Shown piece by piece: positions 53,086 through 63,210 of a stretch of 64,000 bases of DNA. This DNA is from Methanohalophilus mahii DSM 5219 (lineage in GTDB: Archaea > Halobacteriota > Methanosarcinia > Methanosarcinales > Methanosarcinaceae). A program made the translations under genes and the position numbers. The stretch is from the NCBI RefSeq assembly GCF_000025865.1, contig NC_014002.1, forward strand, positions 620,001 to 684,000, in the 5' to 3' direction. Within the stretch, counting starts at the first letter, position 1. The number at the start of each line of letters is the position of its first letter. The notes beneath the pieces were generated by a model. It was not told the origin of the DNA. It searched no databases and worked only from the letters and a program-made list of their open reading frames with translations.

Positions 53086-54720
53086 ATGGTACGTGGTTCA
53101 GTAGGAGTCATATTCGGTGAAACAGGAACTCTTAATTTCAAGTTCCTGATATCAGACAGTACGGCAGTTCTGAGAGGGCATTATGTCAAAATATGGCATG
53201 AGACAGATGGCTGGATACTTGCACAGGTGTTGTCAATTGTGCGCTCCAGTGAAAAATATTCTCTGGAAGAAGCTAAAAAAGGGCAGAGAAAAGATCGAAA
53301 TGATGACCGTATAGTGGCCTCTGCCACAATAATAGGAAGCAGGGATGATCGTGGTCTTTTAAGAGCGCCTATGAGTCCTTTCAGTCCCGGGGATCAGGTC
53401 TATCTGGCAGATGATACACTTATTAGAGATACACTGGGTCTTGTGGGAGATGACATGTATATCGGATTGCTTGAAGGTACCGGTATTCCTGTACACCTTA
53501 ATGTAAACAGTCTTGTGCAGAAACACTGTAGCATCCTTGCAAAAACCGGTAGTGGTAAGTCTTATACTGCCGGAGTAATCCTTGAAGAATTACTTGATCA
53601 TAATGTACCCATGTTGATAATTGATCCTCACAGTGAGTATTCTTCGATTAAAGAATCGGCCAGTGGAAATGCCGGTGACCTTAAAAAATACGGTATAAAA
53701 CCCAAAGGGTACGGTTCCAGAATACAGGTTTATACTCCTGCCGATAAATCAATTAATCCAAATGCAGATCATCTTTTCAGGTTAAACGGGGTTAATCTTA
53801 CTCCCAGTGAACTGATGACTTTATTTCCTGATAATTTTAACAGTACTCATTCAGGCATTCTCTATGAAGCTGTACACAGGTTGCGTGCTGACGTGGAAAC
53901 CTATTTCCTTGATGATATAATAAGGGAAGTCAGCAATAATGAAAGCAAAGCCCGCTGGAATGTAATTAATTTACTTGAAGATATTAATCAGCTGGATATA
54001 CTTTCACCTCAACCCACTCCGGTTGAAGAATTAATGCAGGATGGAAAGGCTTCGATTATTGACCTGAAGGGGGTTCCCCCGCATATACAGACAATGATTG
54101 TTGCACAACTCTGCGATGCTCTTTTTGAAGCTCGCAAACTTGGCACGATTCCTCCGGGAATGCTGGTTGTGGAAGAAGCCCATAATTTTGCTCCTGAAAG
54201 AGGATATAGCAAGAGTTCCAGTTCCGAAATTCTCCGAACAATAGCCTCTGAAGGGCGAAAGTTTGGTTTGGGGATGCTGGTAATTTCCCAGAGGCCTGCA
54301 AGGGTCGATAAAAATGTACTTTCACAGTGTGGAAGCCAGATTATATTGAAAGTTACCAATCCCAATGACCTTAAATCTATCAGTAAAGGTCTGGAGGGTG
54401 TAAATTCCTATGTAGAGGAAGAATTGTTACGCCTGCCACCCGGGATTGCAATGCTGGTGAGCAATGATATTGAACGCCCGATACTTGTGGATATACGTGT
54501 GAGGAAATCCAGGCATGGTGGGGAATCTGTGGAAATTCTCAATAAATCCTCCTCGAAAGTGTCTCCGGGTGTCAAAAAAGAGTCCAAAGCAGAGCCCTTA
54601 ACCAAACCTGTGGAAGAAAAAAAATCCCAATCTCCGCCACCTAAAAGGCAACCAAGCCGCAATCCCAAGAAAGAGAGTGGTGGTCTTTTCAATAAGCTGT
54701 TTGGCTCTGAAAGTAAATAA
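53086..54720 (+). CDS. HerA-like ATPase/translocase
   Basis: P-loop ATPase of the HerA-FtsK group, 544 aa. The N-terminal HAS-barrel domain covers about residues 1-125 (GSVGVIFGETGTLNFKFLIS). Walker A AKTGSGKSYTAG is near 152, an extended arm follows, Walker B MLVVEEAHNFAPERG near 358, and SQRPARVDKNVLSQC near 404 with the arginine finger. The last 60 residues are a Lys/Ser/Pro-rich tail of low complexity ending GGLFNKLFGSESK. HerA normally works with the nuclease NurA in DNA end resection with Mre11-Rad50; none of these genes is adjacent, so this may be a HerA paralogue. It lies ten bases before DUF357. Confidence 0.9.
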   Translation: MVRGSVGVIFGETGTLNFKFLISDSTAVLRGHYVKIWHETDGWILAQVLSIVRSSEKYSLEEAKKGQRKDRNDDRIVASATIIGSRDDRGLLRAPMSPFSPGDQVYLADDTLIRDTLGLVGDDMYIGLLEGTGIPVHLNVNSLVQKHCSILAKTGSGKSYTAGVILEELLDHNVPMLIIDPHSEYSSIKESASGNAGDLKKYGIKPKGYGSRIQVYTPADKSINPNADHLFRLNGVNLTPSELMTLFPDNFNSTHSGILYEAVHRLRADVETYFLDDIIREVSNNESKARWNVINLLEDINQLDILSPQPTPVEELMQDGKASIIDLKGVPPHIQTMIVAQLCDALFEARKLGTIPPGMLVVEEAHNFAPERGYSKSSSSEILRTIASEGRKFGLGMLVISQRPARVDKNVLSQCGSQIILKVTNPNDLKSISKGLEGVNSYVEEELLRLPPGIAMLVSNDIERPILVDIRVRKSRHGGESVEILNKSSSKVSPGVKKESKAEPLTKPVEEKKSQSPPPKRQPSRNPKKESGGLFNKLFGSESK

Positions 54721-54730
54721 GGTGTTATAA

Positions 54731-55012
54731 ATGGCAGCGGATTTGAATGAGAAAGTTGGAAGATATGAAAAATTGCTTAAAAAAGCCCTGAAGCTTGCAC
54801 GACCTGCTCCAAGGGCCAATTCTCATTTTATGAAAGTAGCAGATGATTATCTAAATATGGCCCAATCCTATTACAATGATGGTCTTCATTTCATTAAGAT
54901 TGAGGATCCTGTAAATGCCCTTGTATGTTTCAGCTATGGGCATGCTTGGCTGGATGCCGGTGCAAGGCTTGGGATTTTTGATGTAGATGATGATGTGTTA
55001 TTTACAATATGA
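54731..55012 (+). CDS. DUF357 family protein
   Basis: A 93-aa helical protein of archaeal DUF357. Pattern: KVGRYEKLLKKALKLARPAP, then YLNMAQSYYNDGLHFIKIEDPVNALVCFSYGHAWLDAG near residues 40-75, typical of the family and resembling a TPR-like hairpin. It has no catalytic motif. It begins ten bases after the HerA-like gene and is probably cotranscribed with it. Function is unknown. Confidence 0.88.
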   Translation: MAADLNEKVGRYEKLLKKALKLARPAPRANSHFMKVADDYLNMAQSYYNDGLHFIKIEDPVNALVCFSYGHAWLDAGARLGIFDVDDDVLFTI

Positions 55013-55173
55013 TCTGCCATTCCTTATCCAAATTCGGTTTAAGCAGAGAATTAATATAAGTGAAACGAATATGACTGAGTTTATTGCTTAATATGCTATT
55101 TGTGCTTATTAGTTTTGATGGCGATGTTTAAATTTGAGAGAATGTAGAAGTTTTAAACCTGGAGACGAAAAGT

Positions 55174-55518
55174 ATGCCGAGTTATCATGTAACCCTTGAA
55201 GCTGCCTGGTTGGTAAGGGATGTTAAAAGCGCAGATGATGCCATTGGTGTAGCAATTGCTGAAGCCGGAAAGAGGCTAAATCCCCAACTTGATTTTGTTG
55301 AAGTTGATGTGGGTTCTACTTTCTGTCCTGCCTGTAATGAACCTTTTAGTAGTGTTTTCATAGCAGCAAATACCGCTATCGTCGGCCTTATCCTGGAAAT
55401 GAAAGTTTTTGATGCTGAAAGTGACGAACATGCTTCCCGTATTGCCAAATCGGTCATCGGAAGAACCTTGAGGGATGTACCTCTTACTGTAATAGATGTC
55501 GAAGAATTTGTCAGATGA
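55174..55518 (+). CDS. UPF0212 (DUF555) family protein
   Basis: A 114-aa protein of the UPF0212 family, widespread in euryarchaea. It begins [24 protein letters not shown], with FCPACNEPF near residue 50, a single CxxC that may bind metal as a dimer, and a C-terminal [11 protein letters not shown]. Function is unknown. It precedes the PfkB kinase gene by 13 bases. The upstream 160 bases (55013-55173) hold AT-rich sequence with a probable promoter and nothing else. Confidence 0.9.
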   Translation: MPSYHVTLEAAWLVRDVKSADDAIGVAIAEAGKRLNPQLDFVEVDVGSTFCPACNEPFSSVFIAANTAIVGLILEMKVFDAESDEHASRIAKSVIGRTLRDVPLTVIDVEEFVR

Positions 55519-55531
55519 AGCTGGAGGTCTA

Positions 55532-56425
55532 ATGTCCTCTCCTATAGATGTTGTAGGACATGCGGCATTGGATTATCTTTTTGAAGTAGAACATATTGCT
55601 TCACCAAACGAATCCTATCCGATAACAAGCTATGAAGTACTTTTCGGAGGGGGTGCTGCAAATATTGCCGCAGCAATGGCGCAGTTGGGCGGTAAATCCC
55701 GTTTGGTTGCTGCTGTAGGAGATGATTTTTCTACAAGTGGCTATGAAAAACATCTGAATAGTCTGGGTGTTGATCTTTCTCTCCTTTACCATATAGAAGG
55801 TGAGGAAAGTACCAAAGCTTTTGTCTATACTGACCCAAATCATAACCAATCATCCTACTTTTACTGGGGTTCATCTTCAAAGTTGCCTGATATGGAAGCT
55901 CCGGCGCTGGATTTTGTCCATCTGGCACCCTCTGAGGCAAGTTTCAGTGCCCGGGTGGCCCAGAAATCAAAGTTTGTTTCTTTTGATCCGGGCCAGGACC
56001 TCGTTACTTACTCAAAAGAGCATCTGGTTACTATACTGGATAATACGGATCTTCTATTTGCCAATATACATGAGGTCAAGCGTGTAAAAGAGATGACGGG
56101 GAAGTCTTTAAATGACCTGAAGAAATCCATATCAACAGTTGTAGTCACCTGTGATTCCAGTGGAAGTAAGATATATAGCAAAAATGAAAAAATCGATATT
56201 CCTATCGTGGCCGTAAAAGCTGTGGATCCCACCGGGGCGGGGGATGGTTATAGAGCGGGATTTCTTTTGGCTTTCAGGGAAGGTTTCCCTGTTGAAGTAT
56301 GTGGCAAAATAGGAGCAACTGTTGCTTCATTTGAAGTAGAATGTGTTGGATGCCAAACCAATCTTCCATCATGGAATGATATGAAAAAAAGATATGAAGA
56401 GAACTTTGGAGTATTGCCCCTCTGA
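55532..56425 (+). CDS. PfkB-family carbohydrate/nucleoside kinase
   Basis: Ribokinase-like ATP-dependent kinase of 297 aa. VGHAALDYLFEVEHI is at the start, FGGGAANIAAAMAQLGGKSRLVAAVGDD near residue 42 is the first PfkB signature, and DPTGAGDGYRAGFLLA near 233 is the second, with the catalytic Asp. It may phosphorylate a sugar or a nucleoside; the archaeal subgroup includes nucleoside kinases, but specificity cannot be read here. The start is ATG 55532 with GGAGG, 12 codons inside the longer frame, which overlaps UPF0212. It is convergent with ppdK. Confidence 0.9.
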   Translation: MSSPIDVVGHAALDYLFEVEHIASPNESYPITSYEVLFGGGAANIAAAMAQLGGKSRLVAAVGDDFSTSGYEKHLNSLGVDLSLLYHIEGEESTKAFVYTDPNHNQSSYFYWGSSSKLPDMEAPALDFVHLAPSEASFSARVAQKSKFVSFDPGQDLVTYSKEHLVTILDNTDLLFANIHEVKRVKEMTGKSLNDLKKSISTVVVTCDSSGSKIYSKNEKIDIPIVAVKAVDPTGAGDGYRAGFLLAFREGFPVEVCGKIGATVASFEVECVGCQTNLPSWNDMKKRYEENFGVLPL

Positions 56426-56441
56426 TCTCTTCTTTTTTGTT

Positions 56442-59099
56442 TTATTTATTTTTATTCTCGATCACGGCCTGGGCTGCTGCCAGTCTTGCAATGGGCACGC
56501 GGAATGGTGAACAACTTACATAGTTGAGTCCTACGTTATGGCCATATTTTACAGAAGCAGGCTCTCCGCCGTGTTCTCCACAAATACCGATCTTGAGTTT
56601 GCTATTTGTGTCTCTACCCTTTTCAATACCTATTTTGACAAGTTCTCCGACTCCTTCTTGGTCAAGTACTGCGAATGGGTCCTGCTCCAGTATATTGTTC
56701 TCTATATAGGACGGGAGGAACTTACCTGCATCATCCCTGCTGAAACCGAAGGTTGTCTGGGTCAGGTCATTGGTACCAAAGGAGAAGAATTCAGCCTCTT
56801 CAGCGATACGGTCTGCAGTCAGGGCTGCTCTTGGTAGTTCTATCATGGTTCCCACGAGATAATCGATGGTTGAACCGTTACAATCCATTACTTCCTGTGC
56901 AGCGGATTTCACTGTTTCCTTGATTACCTTGAGTTCATTGACATGACTGACCAGTGGGATCATTATTTCCGGTACAATTTCGACCCCTTCCTTTTTCAGG
57001 TCACATGCTGCTTCAATAATAGCTTTGACCTGCATCTCGTACACTTCCGGATAAGTAATGCCAAGGCGGCATCCACGGTGGCCAAGCATCGGATTGACTT
57101 CTTTGAGTGATTCTACTCCACCTATCAGTCTGTTTACTTCAGCGATCTCTGACTGTTTGGCACCCTTACTTTTCAGTTCGCGTAGTTTTTCCGTGAGTTC
57201 TTCATGGTTGGGCAGGAATTCGTGAAGTGGCGGGTCAAGTAATCTGATTGTGACAGGATAGCCTTCCATTGCACGGAATATTCCGGTAAAATCTTCCTTT
57301 TGCATGGGGAGCAATTTTTCAAGTGCCTGTTTCCTTTCCAGGCTGCTTTCTGCCATTATCATTTCACGAACAACAGGGATTCTTTCCTCGCCAAAGAACA
57401 TATGCTCTGTACGGCAAAGGCCTATACCTTCAGCTCCGAATTCCCTTGCTACTGCTGCATCTTGGGGGGTATCGGCATTGGATCTGACATTTATTGACCT
57501 GATATTGTCCGCCCACCCCAGGATGGTATCAAGTTCATCACTCAGTTCGGGGGAAATGAGTTTGACTTCTCCCAGTATGACTTCTCCTGTACTGCCATCG
57601 ATAGTTACATAGTCTCCTTCTTTTACAGTAACATTTCCATTGGTGAATTCTTTTTTGTCGATGTCGATTGTAATTCCGCCACAACCGGCAACACATGGTT
57701 TACCCATTCCTCTGGCAACAACTGCTGCATGGGATGTCATTCCACCGCGAACAGTGAGTACACCTTCAGAAGCTGCCATTCCTCCGATATCCTCCGGTGA
57801 TGTTTCAGTACGTACAAGGATAGTCTGTTTTCCTTCCTTGGATTTCTCTTCGGCATCCTCTGCTGTGAATACAACCTTTCCGACTGCTGCACCTGGTGAT
57901 GCTGGTAATCCTGTAGCAATTACATCGAGTTTTGCACCGGGATCTATCATTGGATGGAGGACTTTATCTATCTGTGAGGCTTCGATACGTGATACTGCAG
58001 TTTCTTTATCAATGAGACCTTCTTTTTCCATTTCCACGGCTATTCTGAGAGCTGCTTTTGCAGTCCGCTTACCGGTTCTTGTCTGAAGCATGTAAAGAGT
58101 ACCTTCCTGGATGGTAAACTCTATGTCCTGCATGTCCTGGAAGTGATTTTCCAGTTTCCTGTAGATGTCTACCAGTTCATCATAGACCTCAGGCATGCTA
58201 TCCTGGAGTGCTTCGATGGGTTGTGGGGTGCGGATCCCTGCAACTACGTCTTCTCCCTGGGCATTTGTGAGGAATTCGCCGAAGAAGCATTTTTCACCGG
58301 TAGCAGGGTCACGCGTGAAAGCAACACCTGTTCCGGACTTTTCACCCATGTTTCCATAAACCATGCTCTGTACGTTTACAGCAGTACCCCAATTGTCAGG
58401 TATATTATTCAGGCGGCGGTATTTTATTGCTCTCTGGTTGTTCCAGGAATTGAATACAGCATCGATTGCCATCTGGAGTTGTTTTCTGGGATCCTGTGGA
58501 AACTCTTCCCCTGTATTGTCCTTTATTATTGATTTGAATTTTTCGACAAGGTATTTGAGAGAATCCGTGTCCAGTTCGGTATCCAGTTCTACACCAAGTT
58601 CTTCTTTCCTTGCTTCAATTAGTTTTTCAAAATTTTCAGTAGGTATTCCAAGTACAACATCTGAGAACATTGTCAGGAATCTTCTGTAACTGTCATAAGC
58701 AAAACGTTCGTTAGATGTCTTTTTTGCAAGTCCTGTGACAGTTTTGTCATTTAGGCCGAGGTTGAGAACAGTATCCATCATTCCAGGCATTGAAACCCCT
58801 GCTCCGGAGCGAACAGAAAGGAGAAGGGGATTGTCCGGATCCCCAAACTGTTTGTTATTTGCTTTTTCGAGCTTTTGTAAAGCCCGATTCACTTCATCAA
58901 GCACTCCGGGTGGATATTGATTGTTTTTTGTATAGAGCACACACACTTCGGTGGTAATTGTAAAGCCTGGAGGTACCGGAATACCCAGGTTTGCCATTTC
59001 GGCGAGGTTTGCACCTTTACCACCCAGCAAATCTTTCATGCTGTTTTTTCCTTCGGTTTTATTATTTCCAAAAAGATAAACGAATTTTTTATTTGCCAC
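56442..59099 (-). CDS. ppdK: Pyruvate, phosphate dikinase
   Basis: Interconverts pyruvate + ATP + Pi and PEP + AMP + PPi; in methanogens it feeds gluconeogenesis from pyruvate. The N-terminal ATP-grasp domain has [21 protein letters not shown] and [21 protein letters not shown]. The swivelling phosphohistidine domain has [19 protein letters not shown] with the catalytic His near residue 455. The PEP-binding barrel includes [32 protein letters not shown] and [13 protein letters not shown] near the end. The start is GTG at 59097-59099, seven bases after GGAGG; an ATG five codons upstream contains that SD. Length is 885 aa. pycBA is 25 kb away, so the two are not one operon. Confidence 0.97.
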   Translation of the reverse strand: MANKKFVYLFGNNKTEGKNSMKDLLGGKGANLAEMANLGIPVPPGFTITTEVCVLYTKNNQYPPGVLDEVNRALQKLEKANNKQFGDPDNPLLLSVRSGAGVSMPGMMDTVLNLGLNDKTVTGLAKKTSNERFAYDSYRRFLTMFSDVVLGIPTENFEKLIEARKEELGVELDTELDTDSLKYLVEKFKSIIKDNTGEEFPQDPRKQLQMAIDAVFNSWNNQRAIKYRRLNNIPDNWGTAVNVQSMVYGNMGEKSGTGVAFTRDPATGEKCFFGEFLTNAQGEDVVAGIRTPQPIEALQDSMPEVYDELVDIYRKLENHFQDMQDIEFTIQEGTLYMLQTRTGKRTAKAALRIAVEMEKEGLIDKETAVSRIEASQIDKVLHPMIDPGAKLDVIATGLPASPGAAVGKVVFTAEDAEEKSKEGKQTILVRTETSPEDIGGMAASEGVLTVRGGMTSHAAVVARGMGKPCVAGCGGITIDIDKKEFTNGNVTVKEGDYVTIDGSTGEVILGEVKLISPELSDELDTILGWADNIRSINVRSNADTPQDAAVAREFGAEGIGLCRTEHMFFGEERIPVVREMIMAESSLERKQALEKLLPMQKEDFTGIFRAMEGYPVTIRLLDPPLHEFLPNHEELTEKLRELKSKGAKQSEIAEVNRLIGGVESLKEVNPMLGHRGCRLGITYPEVYEMQVKAIIEAACDLKKEGVEIVPEIMIPLVSHVNELKVIKETVKSAAQEVMDCNGSTIDYLVGTMIELPRAALTADRIAEEAEFFSFGTNDLTQTTFGFSRDDAGKFLPSYIENNILEQDPFAVLDQEGVGELVKIGIEKGRDTNSKLKIGICGEHGGEPASVKYGHNVGLNYVSCSPFRVPIARLAAAQAVIENKNK

Positions 59100-59374
59100 T
59101 AACTTTCCTCCCATGGAAATGTAGATTCCTGATTATATGTAGGATCCTGTTTGTTAGTTGATGACACAATAGTTCATTTTATATTAAGGTTTAACGATGC
59201 ATTATGTTTTGAAGCAAGAATGAAATAATTTGCAGGGAATTAATTTTGTTTTAATCATTCCTTTTGTGCCCGGGAATGGCATAGGTTTCTATTAAAGGTG
59301 TTGCGATACATTTATATACAATTAATTCAATCTATTTATACTTCCAAATTACCTTATATAATGGAAAAATGCAT

Positions 59375-59635
59375 ATGAAAAGACTTGGAGTAGTGTCCCA
59401 CCTGATAGGTGGCAGGAAACTTATAGTTAAAGGCTCCGAAAGCATGGCTTTCTGTAATATAAAGGATTTGCCCAGGAAAGGGTCGGCAGTTCTGGACAAG
59501 AAGGTTGCAAGAATTGGCAAAGTTTCCGATATAATAGGTCCGACCGCCCAGCCTTATATTGTAGTCAAAATTTTTAGTGACGTACCGGATTCGAAGATAA
59601 AAAGCTGGATCCGAGAAAAAGTGTATGTCAAATAA
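59375..59635 (+). CDS. gar1: H/ACA ribonucleoprotein subunit Gar1
   Basis: RNA-binding beta-barrel component of the archaeal H/ACA RNP, which guides pseudouridylation with Cbf5, Nop10 and L7Ae. It reads MKRLGVVSHLIGGRKLIVKG, with VLDKKVARIGKVSDIIGPTAQPYIVVKI near residues 40-70, the conserved Gar1 core. Length is 86 aa, without the Gly/Arg tails of eukaryotic Gar1. A second ATG two codons upstream (59369) is equally possible. Sequences TTTATATAC near 59309 and TTATATAATGG near 59353 are candidate TATA boxes. It lies directly before tfb, a pairing common in archaea. Confidence 0.93.
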   Translation: MKRLGVVSHLIGGRKLIVKGSESMAFCNIKDLPRKGSAVLDKKVARIGKVSDIIGPTAQPYIVVKIFSDVPDSKIKSWIREKVYVK

Positions 59636-59682
59636 TAAAAGTTTCCATTTTTATTCCGTGATTTTAAGCAGAGGTCCAATAC

Positions 59683-60696
59683 ATGGTAGAAGTTGAAAGG
59701 GTAAGGTATTCAGACACTTCCGAACGAGAAAAAATGCGTGCTATGATAAAGGCACGTCGTGAGAAGGAAAAGAATACTGATGTAGAGAATAAGGCACTTG
59801 AGTGCCCTGAGTGTGGTAGCCGCAATCTTGAACAGGATTATGAACGTGCAGAACTTGTATGTGCGGATTGTGGTTTAGTAGTTGATGCTGATTTTGTAGA
59901 TGAAGGACCTGAATGGCGGGCTTTTGATCATGACCAGAGGATGAAGCGCTCCCGTGTGGGTGCACCGATGACCTACACGATACATGATAAGGGTCTTTCC
60001 ACAATGATCGATTGGAGGAACCGTGATTCCTATGGAAAGTCCATATCATCCAAGAATCGTGCCCAACTGTATCGTTTGAGGAAATGGCAGAGACGTATCC
60101 GTGTCAGTAATGCAACTGAACGAAACCTGGCGTTTGCTCTTTCAGAACTTGACAGGATGGCCTCAGCCCTTGGTCTTCCCAGGACGGTTCGTGAAACAGC
60201 CGCTGTTGTTTACAGAAAAGCGGTTGACAAGAACCTGATTCGTGGTCGCAGTATTGAAGGTGTTGCCGCAGCTGCTCTGTATGCGGCATGCAGGCAGTGC
60301 AGTGTTCCAAGGACACTGGACGAGATTGGAGAAGTATCCAGGGTCAGCAGGAAAGAAATTGGTAGGACATACCGTTTCATTTCAAGGGAATTGTCCCTCA
60401 AACTAATGCCAACTTCCCCGATAGATTACGTGCCCAGGTTCTGTTCGGGCCTCACCCTGAAAGGCGAGGTGCAATCCCGCGGTGTAGAAATCCTGAGGCA
60501 GGCATCGGAGAAAGAACTAACAAGCGGACGTGGGCCTACAGGTGTTGCTGCTGCGGCTATCTATATCGCCTCTATCCTGTGTGGGGAACGCCGTACACAG
60601 CGTGAGGTCGCAGATGTGGCAGGTGTGACAGAGGTTACTATCCGTAATCGGTATAAGGAACTTGCAGAGGAACTCGATATCGAGATAATCCTCTGA
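59683..60696 (+). CDS. tfb: Transcription initiation factor IIB
   Basis: Basal transcription factor that bridges TBP-TATA and RNA polymerase. An N-terminal zinc ribbon ([27 protein letters not shown], residues about 40-65) is followed by the B-reader region ([33 protein letters not shown]). Two cyclin repeats then cover about 145-235 and 240-330. The recognition helix region [15 protein letters not shown] near the end contacts the BRE. Length is 337 aa with no intein. The N-terminal 35 residues are charged and longer than usual. It follows gar1 after 47 bases. Confidence 0.98.
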   Translation: MVEVERVRYSDTSEREKMRAMIKARREKEKNTDVENKALECPECGSRNLEQDYERAELVCADCGLVVDADFVDEGPEWRAFDHDQRMKRSRVGAPMTYTIHDKGLSTMIDWRNRDSYGKSISSKNRAQLYRLRKWQRRIRVSNATERNLAFALSELDRMASALGLPRTVRETAAVVYRKAVDKNLIRGRSIEGVAAAALYAACRQCSVPRTLDEIGEVSRVSRKEIGRTYRFISRELSLKLMPTSPIDYVPRFCSGLTLKGEVQSRGVEILRQASEKELTSGRGPTGVAAAAIYIASILCGERRTQREVADVAGVTEVTIRNRYKELAEELDIEIIL

Positions 60697-60745
60697 TTAT
60701 GGAAGGATAATTTTAATATCCTTCAACTTCTTTTCTCCCCTATCC

Positions 60746-61357
60746 ATGTTTGCAATACTGGACATGCTGTTTGTGGGATTTGCAGTAGGTCTTACAGGAG
60801 CGCTTGTACCAGGTCCGATGCTTTTTGCCACCATTGAGGGTTCTTTGAAAAAAGGATGGAGGGCAGGGCCTGAAGTTGTCCTTGGTCATGCTTTGATTGA
60901 ACTTTTAATTTGTATTCTTATTGTGCTGGGCCTTACATCTCTTATTGGGGACGGGGAAATGTCCGTTATATCTTTTGTAGGGGGTCTGGTACTTGTTGTA
61001 TTTGGTTTACTTACGATAATACAGTCCCGGAATACATCTATTGATTCAGGGTTATCCGGTGGAGTTCTGGCAAACCCTGTTTCTGCAGGTATACTAACTT
61101 CGGCTTCCAATCCTTATTTCTGGGTATGGTGGCTGGCTGCAGGGAGTGCACTTGTGCTCAGGGGTTTGGAGATAGGTATATTTGCTGCTGTGATGTTTAT
61201 TATCGGTCACTGGCTGGCTGATCTTGGATGGTTTACCTTTGTTTCCACATCTCTTAGCAAGACGAGAAGTTTCTTTTCGGGAACTTTATACAGGGGTGTC
61301 CTTGCATGTTGCGGGGTTTTTCTGATGGGATTTGGTACCTGGTTTGCTCTTGGGTGA
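60746..61357 (+). CDS. LysE/RhtB-family amino-acid exporter
   Basis: Six-helix membrane protein of 203 aa. The N-terminal GLTGALVPGPMLFATIEGSLKKGWRAGPEVVLGHALIELL is the family signature, with Pro-Gly-Pro in the first helix. Further helices lie at about residues 38-60, 65-88, 108-132 and 140-165, and the last at 180-200. It probably exports a small amino acid or related metabolite; the substrate cannot be told. The start ATG 60746 has no strong SD. It ends five bases before trm5. Confidence 0.88.
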   Translation: MFAILDMLFVGFAVGLTGALVPGPMLFATIEGSLKKGWRAGPEVVLGHALIELLICILIVLGLTSLIGDGEMSVISFVGGLVLVVFGLLTIIQSRNTSIDSGLSGGVLANPVSAGILTSASNPYFWVWWLAAGSALVLRGLEIGIFAAVMFIIGHWLADLGWFTFVSTSLSKTRSFFSGTLYRGVLACCGVFLMGFGTWFALG

Positions 61358-61361
61358 TTTG

Positions 61362-62357
61362 ATGGAATGCTTGTGTGTGAAAGTGAAAAAACGGTTTGGA
61401 GAGCCTGTCAGGCAGGCATTGGCAGAGATGGATTTACTGGATAATTCATACAGGCTGTCCGCGGATGATGCCTGTCTGTATGTACCTGTTATTGACGATT
61501 GTCCGGAGGAGGTCTGCTTAAATCTTCCCTATGCGGCAGAACTGGTAAAACATGACCTGCAACCCAATAAGAAACAGGTCACTCCTGAAAGTTTGCTTGG
61601 TTTTTCTCCCTCTTTTGAAATAGTGGGGGATATTGCAATTCTTGACGGCGATGAAGAGGAACCTGAAAAGGTTGCCCGGGCCCTGCTGGAATTTAGAAAG
61701 AGTCTGCGTGTGGTTTTACAGGAGGAATCCGGGATCACAGGGGAATTTCGGGTACGCAGGTTCAGGCTGGTTGCCGGGGAAGACAGGACTGAAACGATGC
61801 ACCGGGATCATGGGTACAGGTATCTGGTGGATGTCGCGAAGGTTTATTTTACTCCCAGGCTTTCCACGGAACGCCAACGGGTGGTTTTGCAGTTGAAACC
61901 GGATGATGTAGTTGTGGATATGTTTGCAGGGGTGGGTCCATACAGTATCCCGGCGGCCAAAAAATGTAGTTATGTGTATGCGATTGATAAAAATCCGCAC
62001 GCAGTTGAGTACCTGCAAAAAAACATCGAAATCAACCGGCTGGATAATGTTGAAGCCTTTGTGGCAGACGCCCGTGACCTTCCGGGGATGCTGGGTCAGG
62101 TAGCAGACCATGTTATCATGAACCTGCCTCACAATGCCTGTGATTTTGTTGATGAGGCCGTGGCCCTGACAAAACCCGGAGGTCTTATCCATTATTACGC
62201 AATGGCGCATGATGATGATCTTTTTGGTCCCTCTCTTTGCCTGATCGAGGAGACTGCAAAAAAAGCAGGCAGGGAATTTGAAGTACTGGTTACCCGCTCG
62301 GTCCGTTCGTATGCCCCGCATCAGTATAACATATGTATCGATATGCGGATCTATTGA
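61362..62357 (+). CDS. trm5: tRNA (guanine-37-N1)-methyltransferase Trm5-like
   Basis: SAM-dependent enzyme that methylates N1 of G37, next to the anticodon, to prevent frameshifting. An N-terminal region about residues 1-100 (with VCLNLPYAAELVKHDLQPN) precedes the Rossmann domain: FTPRLSTERQRVV near 168, VVDMFAGVGPYSIPAAKK near 185, AIDKNPHAVEYLQKNIEINRLDNVEAFVADARDL near 207 and the NLPHNACDFVDEA motif near 247. This fits archaeal Trm5b. The start is ATG 61362, ten codons inside the longer frame that overlaps the LysE gene. Length is 331 aa. tRNA-Thr lies just downstream. Confidence 0.93.
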   Translation: MECLCVKVKKRFGEPVRQALAEMDLLDNSYRLSADDACLYVPVIDDCPEEVCLNLPYAAELVKHDLQPNKKQVTPESLLGFSPSFEIVGDIAILDGDEEEPEKVARALLEFRKSLRVVLQEESGITGEFRVRRFRLVAGEDRTETMHRDHGYRYLVDVAKVYFTPRLSTERQRVVLQLKPDDVVVDMFAGVGPYSIPAAKKCSYVYAIDKNPHAVEYLQKNIEINRLDNVEAFVADARDLPGMLGQVADHVIMNLPHNACDFVDEAVALTKPGGLIHYYAMAHDDDLFGPSLCLIEETAKKAGREFEVLVTRSVRSYAPHQYNICIDMRIY

Positions 62358-62422
62358 TATTATGCAGGCAAAATAGCGAAATGGTTAAATCCTAATATCC
62401 GTATCTGGATACGCATCTATGT

Positions 62423-62494
62423 GCCGTCGTGGCTTAGTGGTATAGCGGCTGATTCGTAATCAGCAGGCCGGGGGTTCGAATCCCCCCGACGGCT
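62423..62494 (+). tRNA. tRNA-Thr (anticodon CGU)
   Basis: Acceptor GCCGTCG pairs with CGACGGC, and the discriminator is U, usual for archaeal tRNA-Thr. The anticodon stem GCTGA/TCAGC closes loop TTCGTAA, so the anticodon is CGU (codon ACG). The T arm is GGGGGTTCGAATCCCCC. Length is 72 nt, without intron or encoded CCA. Confidence 0.96.
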
Positions 62495-62931
62495 TATATT
62501 CTCTCGGAAAACGGGTATACATTTGAATATTCGTGCAATATTTGCATAGAGAATGTATGTAATTGTAGTACCCATTTTTTTCCAGTCTTCGTACAATATA
62601 TTATTTCCTGATTTTCTGCTCCTGTAATTGAATTTCATTTTATCCAAATCCCTTTCCCTTCTGGATAAATTACGAAACAAGGGATTGATCTGCCTGTGTG
62701 AAGAGCAAGCTGAATATCAAACCAGTTTACAGGGTTATAACATCCTCTATTATATGCTAGAACTTGTGAAAAACATTAGATGTTGATGGTGATGAGGTCC
62801 GATATGCAGAATCTACAAACCCGAGTTTACTTATCCTATTTTAGAATAATATTTTTTATCAGAAAAATTCAAAGGTAACTATTAATGTTAAGTTTTTTTA
62901 TTTAAATATACAAATAATTCCTATGAGCTTA
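62495..62931. other. Gene-poor AT-rich stretch after tRNA-Thr
   Basis: I see no convincing gene in these 437 bases. The only long frame (minus strand, from 62680) reads through the tRNA and is not protein-like. AT content rises toward 62850-62930. No direct repeat of the tRNA 3' end was noticed, so there is no positive sign of an integrated element, although a tRNA 3' end followed by a sparse AT-rich stretch is where one would look. Confidence 0.4.
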
Positions 62932-63087
62932 TTATAAGCCCCCTAGCCACCTTGTTAGAATAATAGTATAGAGAACAAGTAGAATAAGTCCTGCTGCAAG
63001 TTTTATATTTACATGTTTTACTGCCCATGCTGTTGACAAAAAATCGTCCGGAATGTATTTTTCAATATTATAGTTTTCAATTCCCAT
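62932..63087 (-). CDS. Small single-helix membrane protein, unknown
   Basis: A 51-aa frame with ATG at 63085-63087 and AGGGGGGA about eight bases upstream, an unusually strong ribosome-binding site for such a short gene. The first 30 residues are polar and aromatic (MGIENYNIEKYIPDD, FLSTAWAV); residues about 31-49 are one hydrophobic helix (KLAAGLILLVLYTIILTRWL). It would be tail-anchored with its N-terminus inside. It is divergent from the ZIP transporter gene, 123 bases away. A longer frame from 63120 is less likely. I know no family. Confidence 0.55.
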   Translation of the reverse strand: MGIENYNIEKYIPDDFLSTAWAVKHVNIKLAAGLILLVLYTIILTRWLGGL

Positions 63088-63210
63088 TTCGAAGTCCCCC
63101 CTACAAAAATGGGAATTCATTTTATATCTGCTTTTTTCACGATAGTTAAATTAATAACCAATTCAAAACAGACTTGAAATAAGTATCAAAGGGATAGAGG
63201 ATCTGGAAGT

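Noticed and set aside
62417-62680. 87-codon minus-strand frame ending in SRRGDSNPRPADYES
   Set aside because: Reading through a tRNA gene in antisense yields this well-known false peptide; the tRNA-Thr structure is perfect.
62423-62931. tRNA-Thr as an attachment site of an integrated element
   Set aside because: No repeat of the tRNA 3' end was noticed downstream within the window and no integrase is visible; the window ends too soon to judge.
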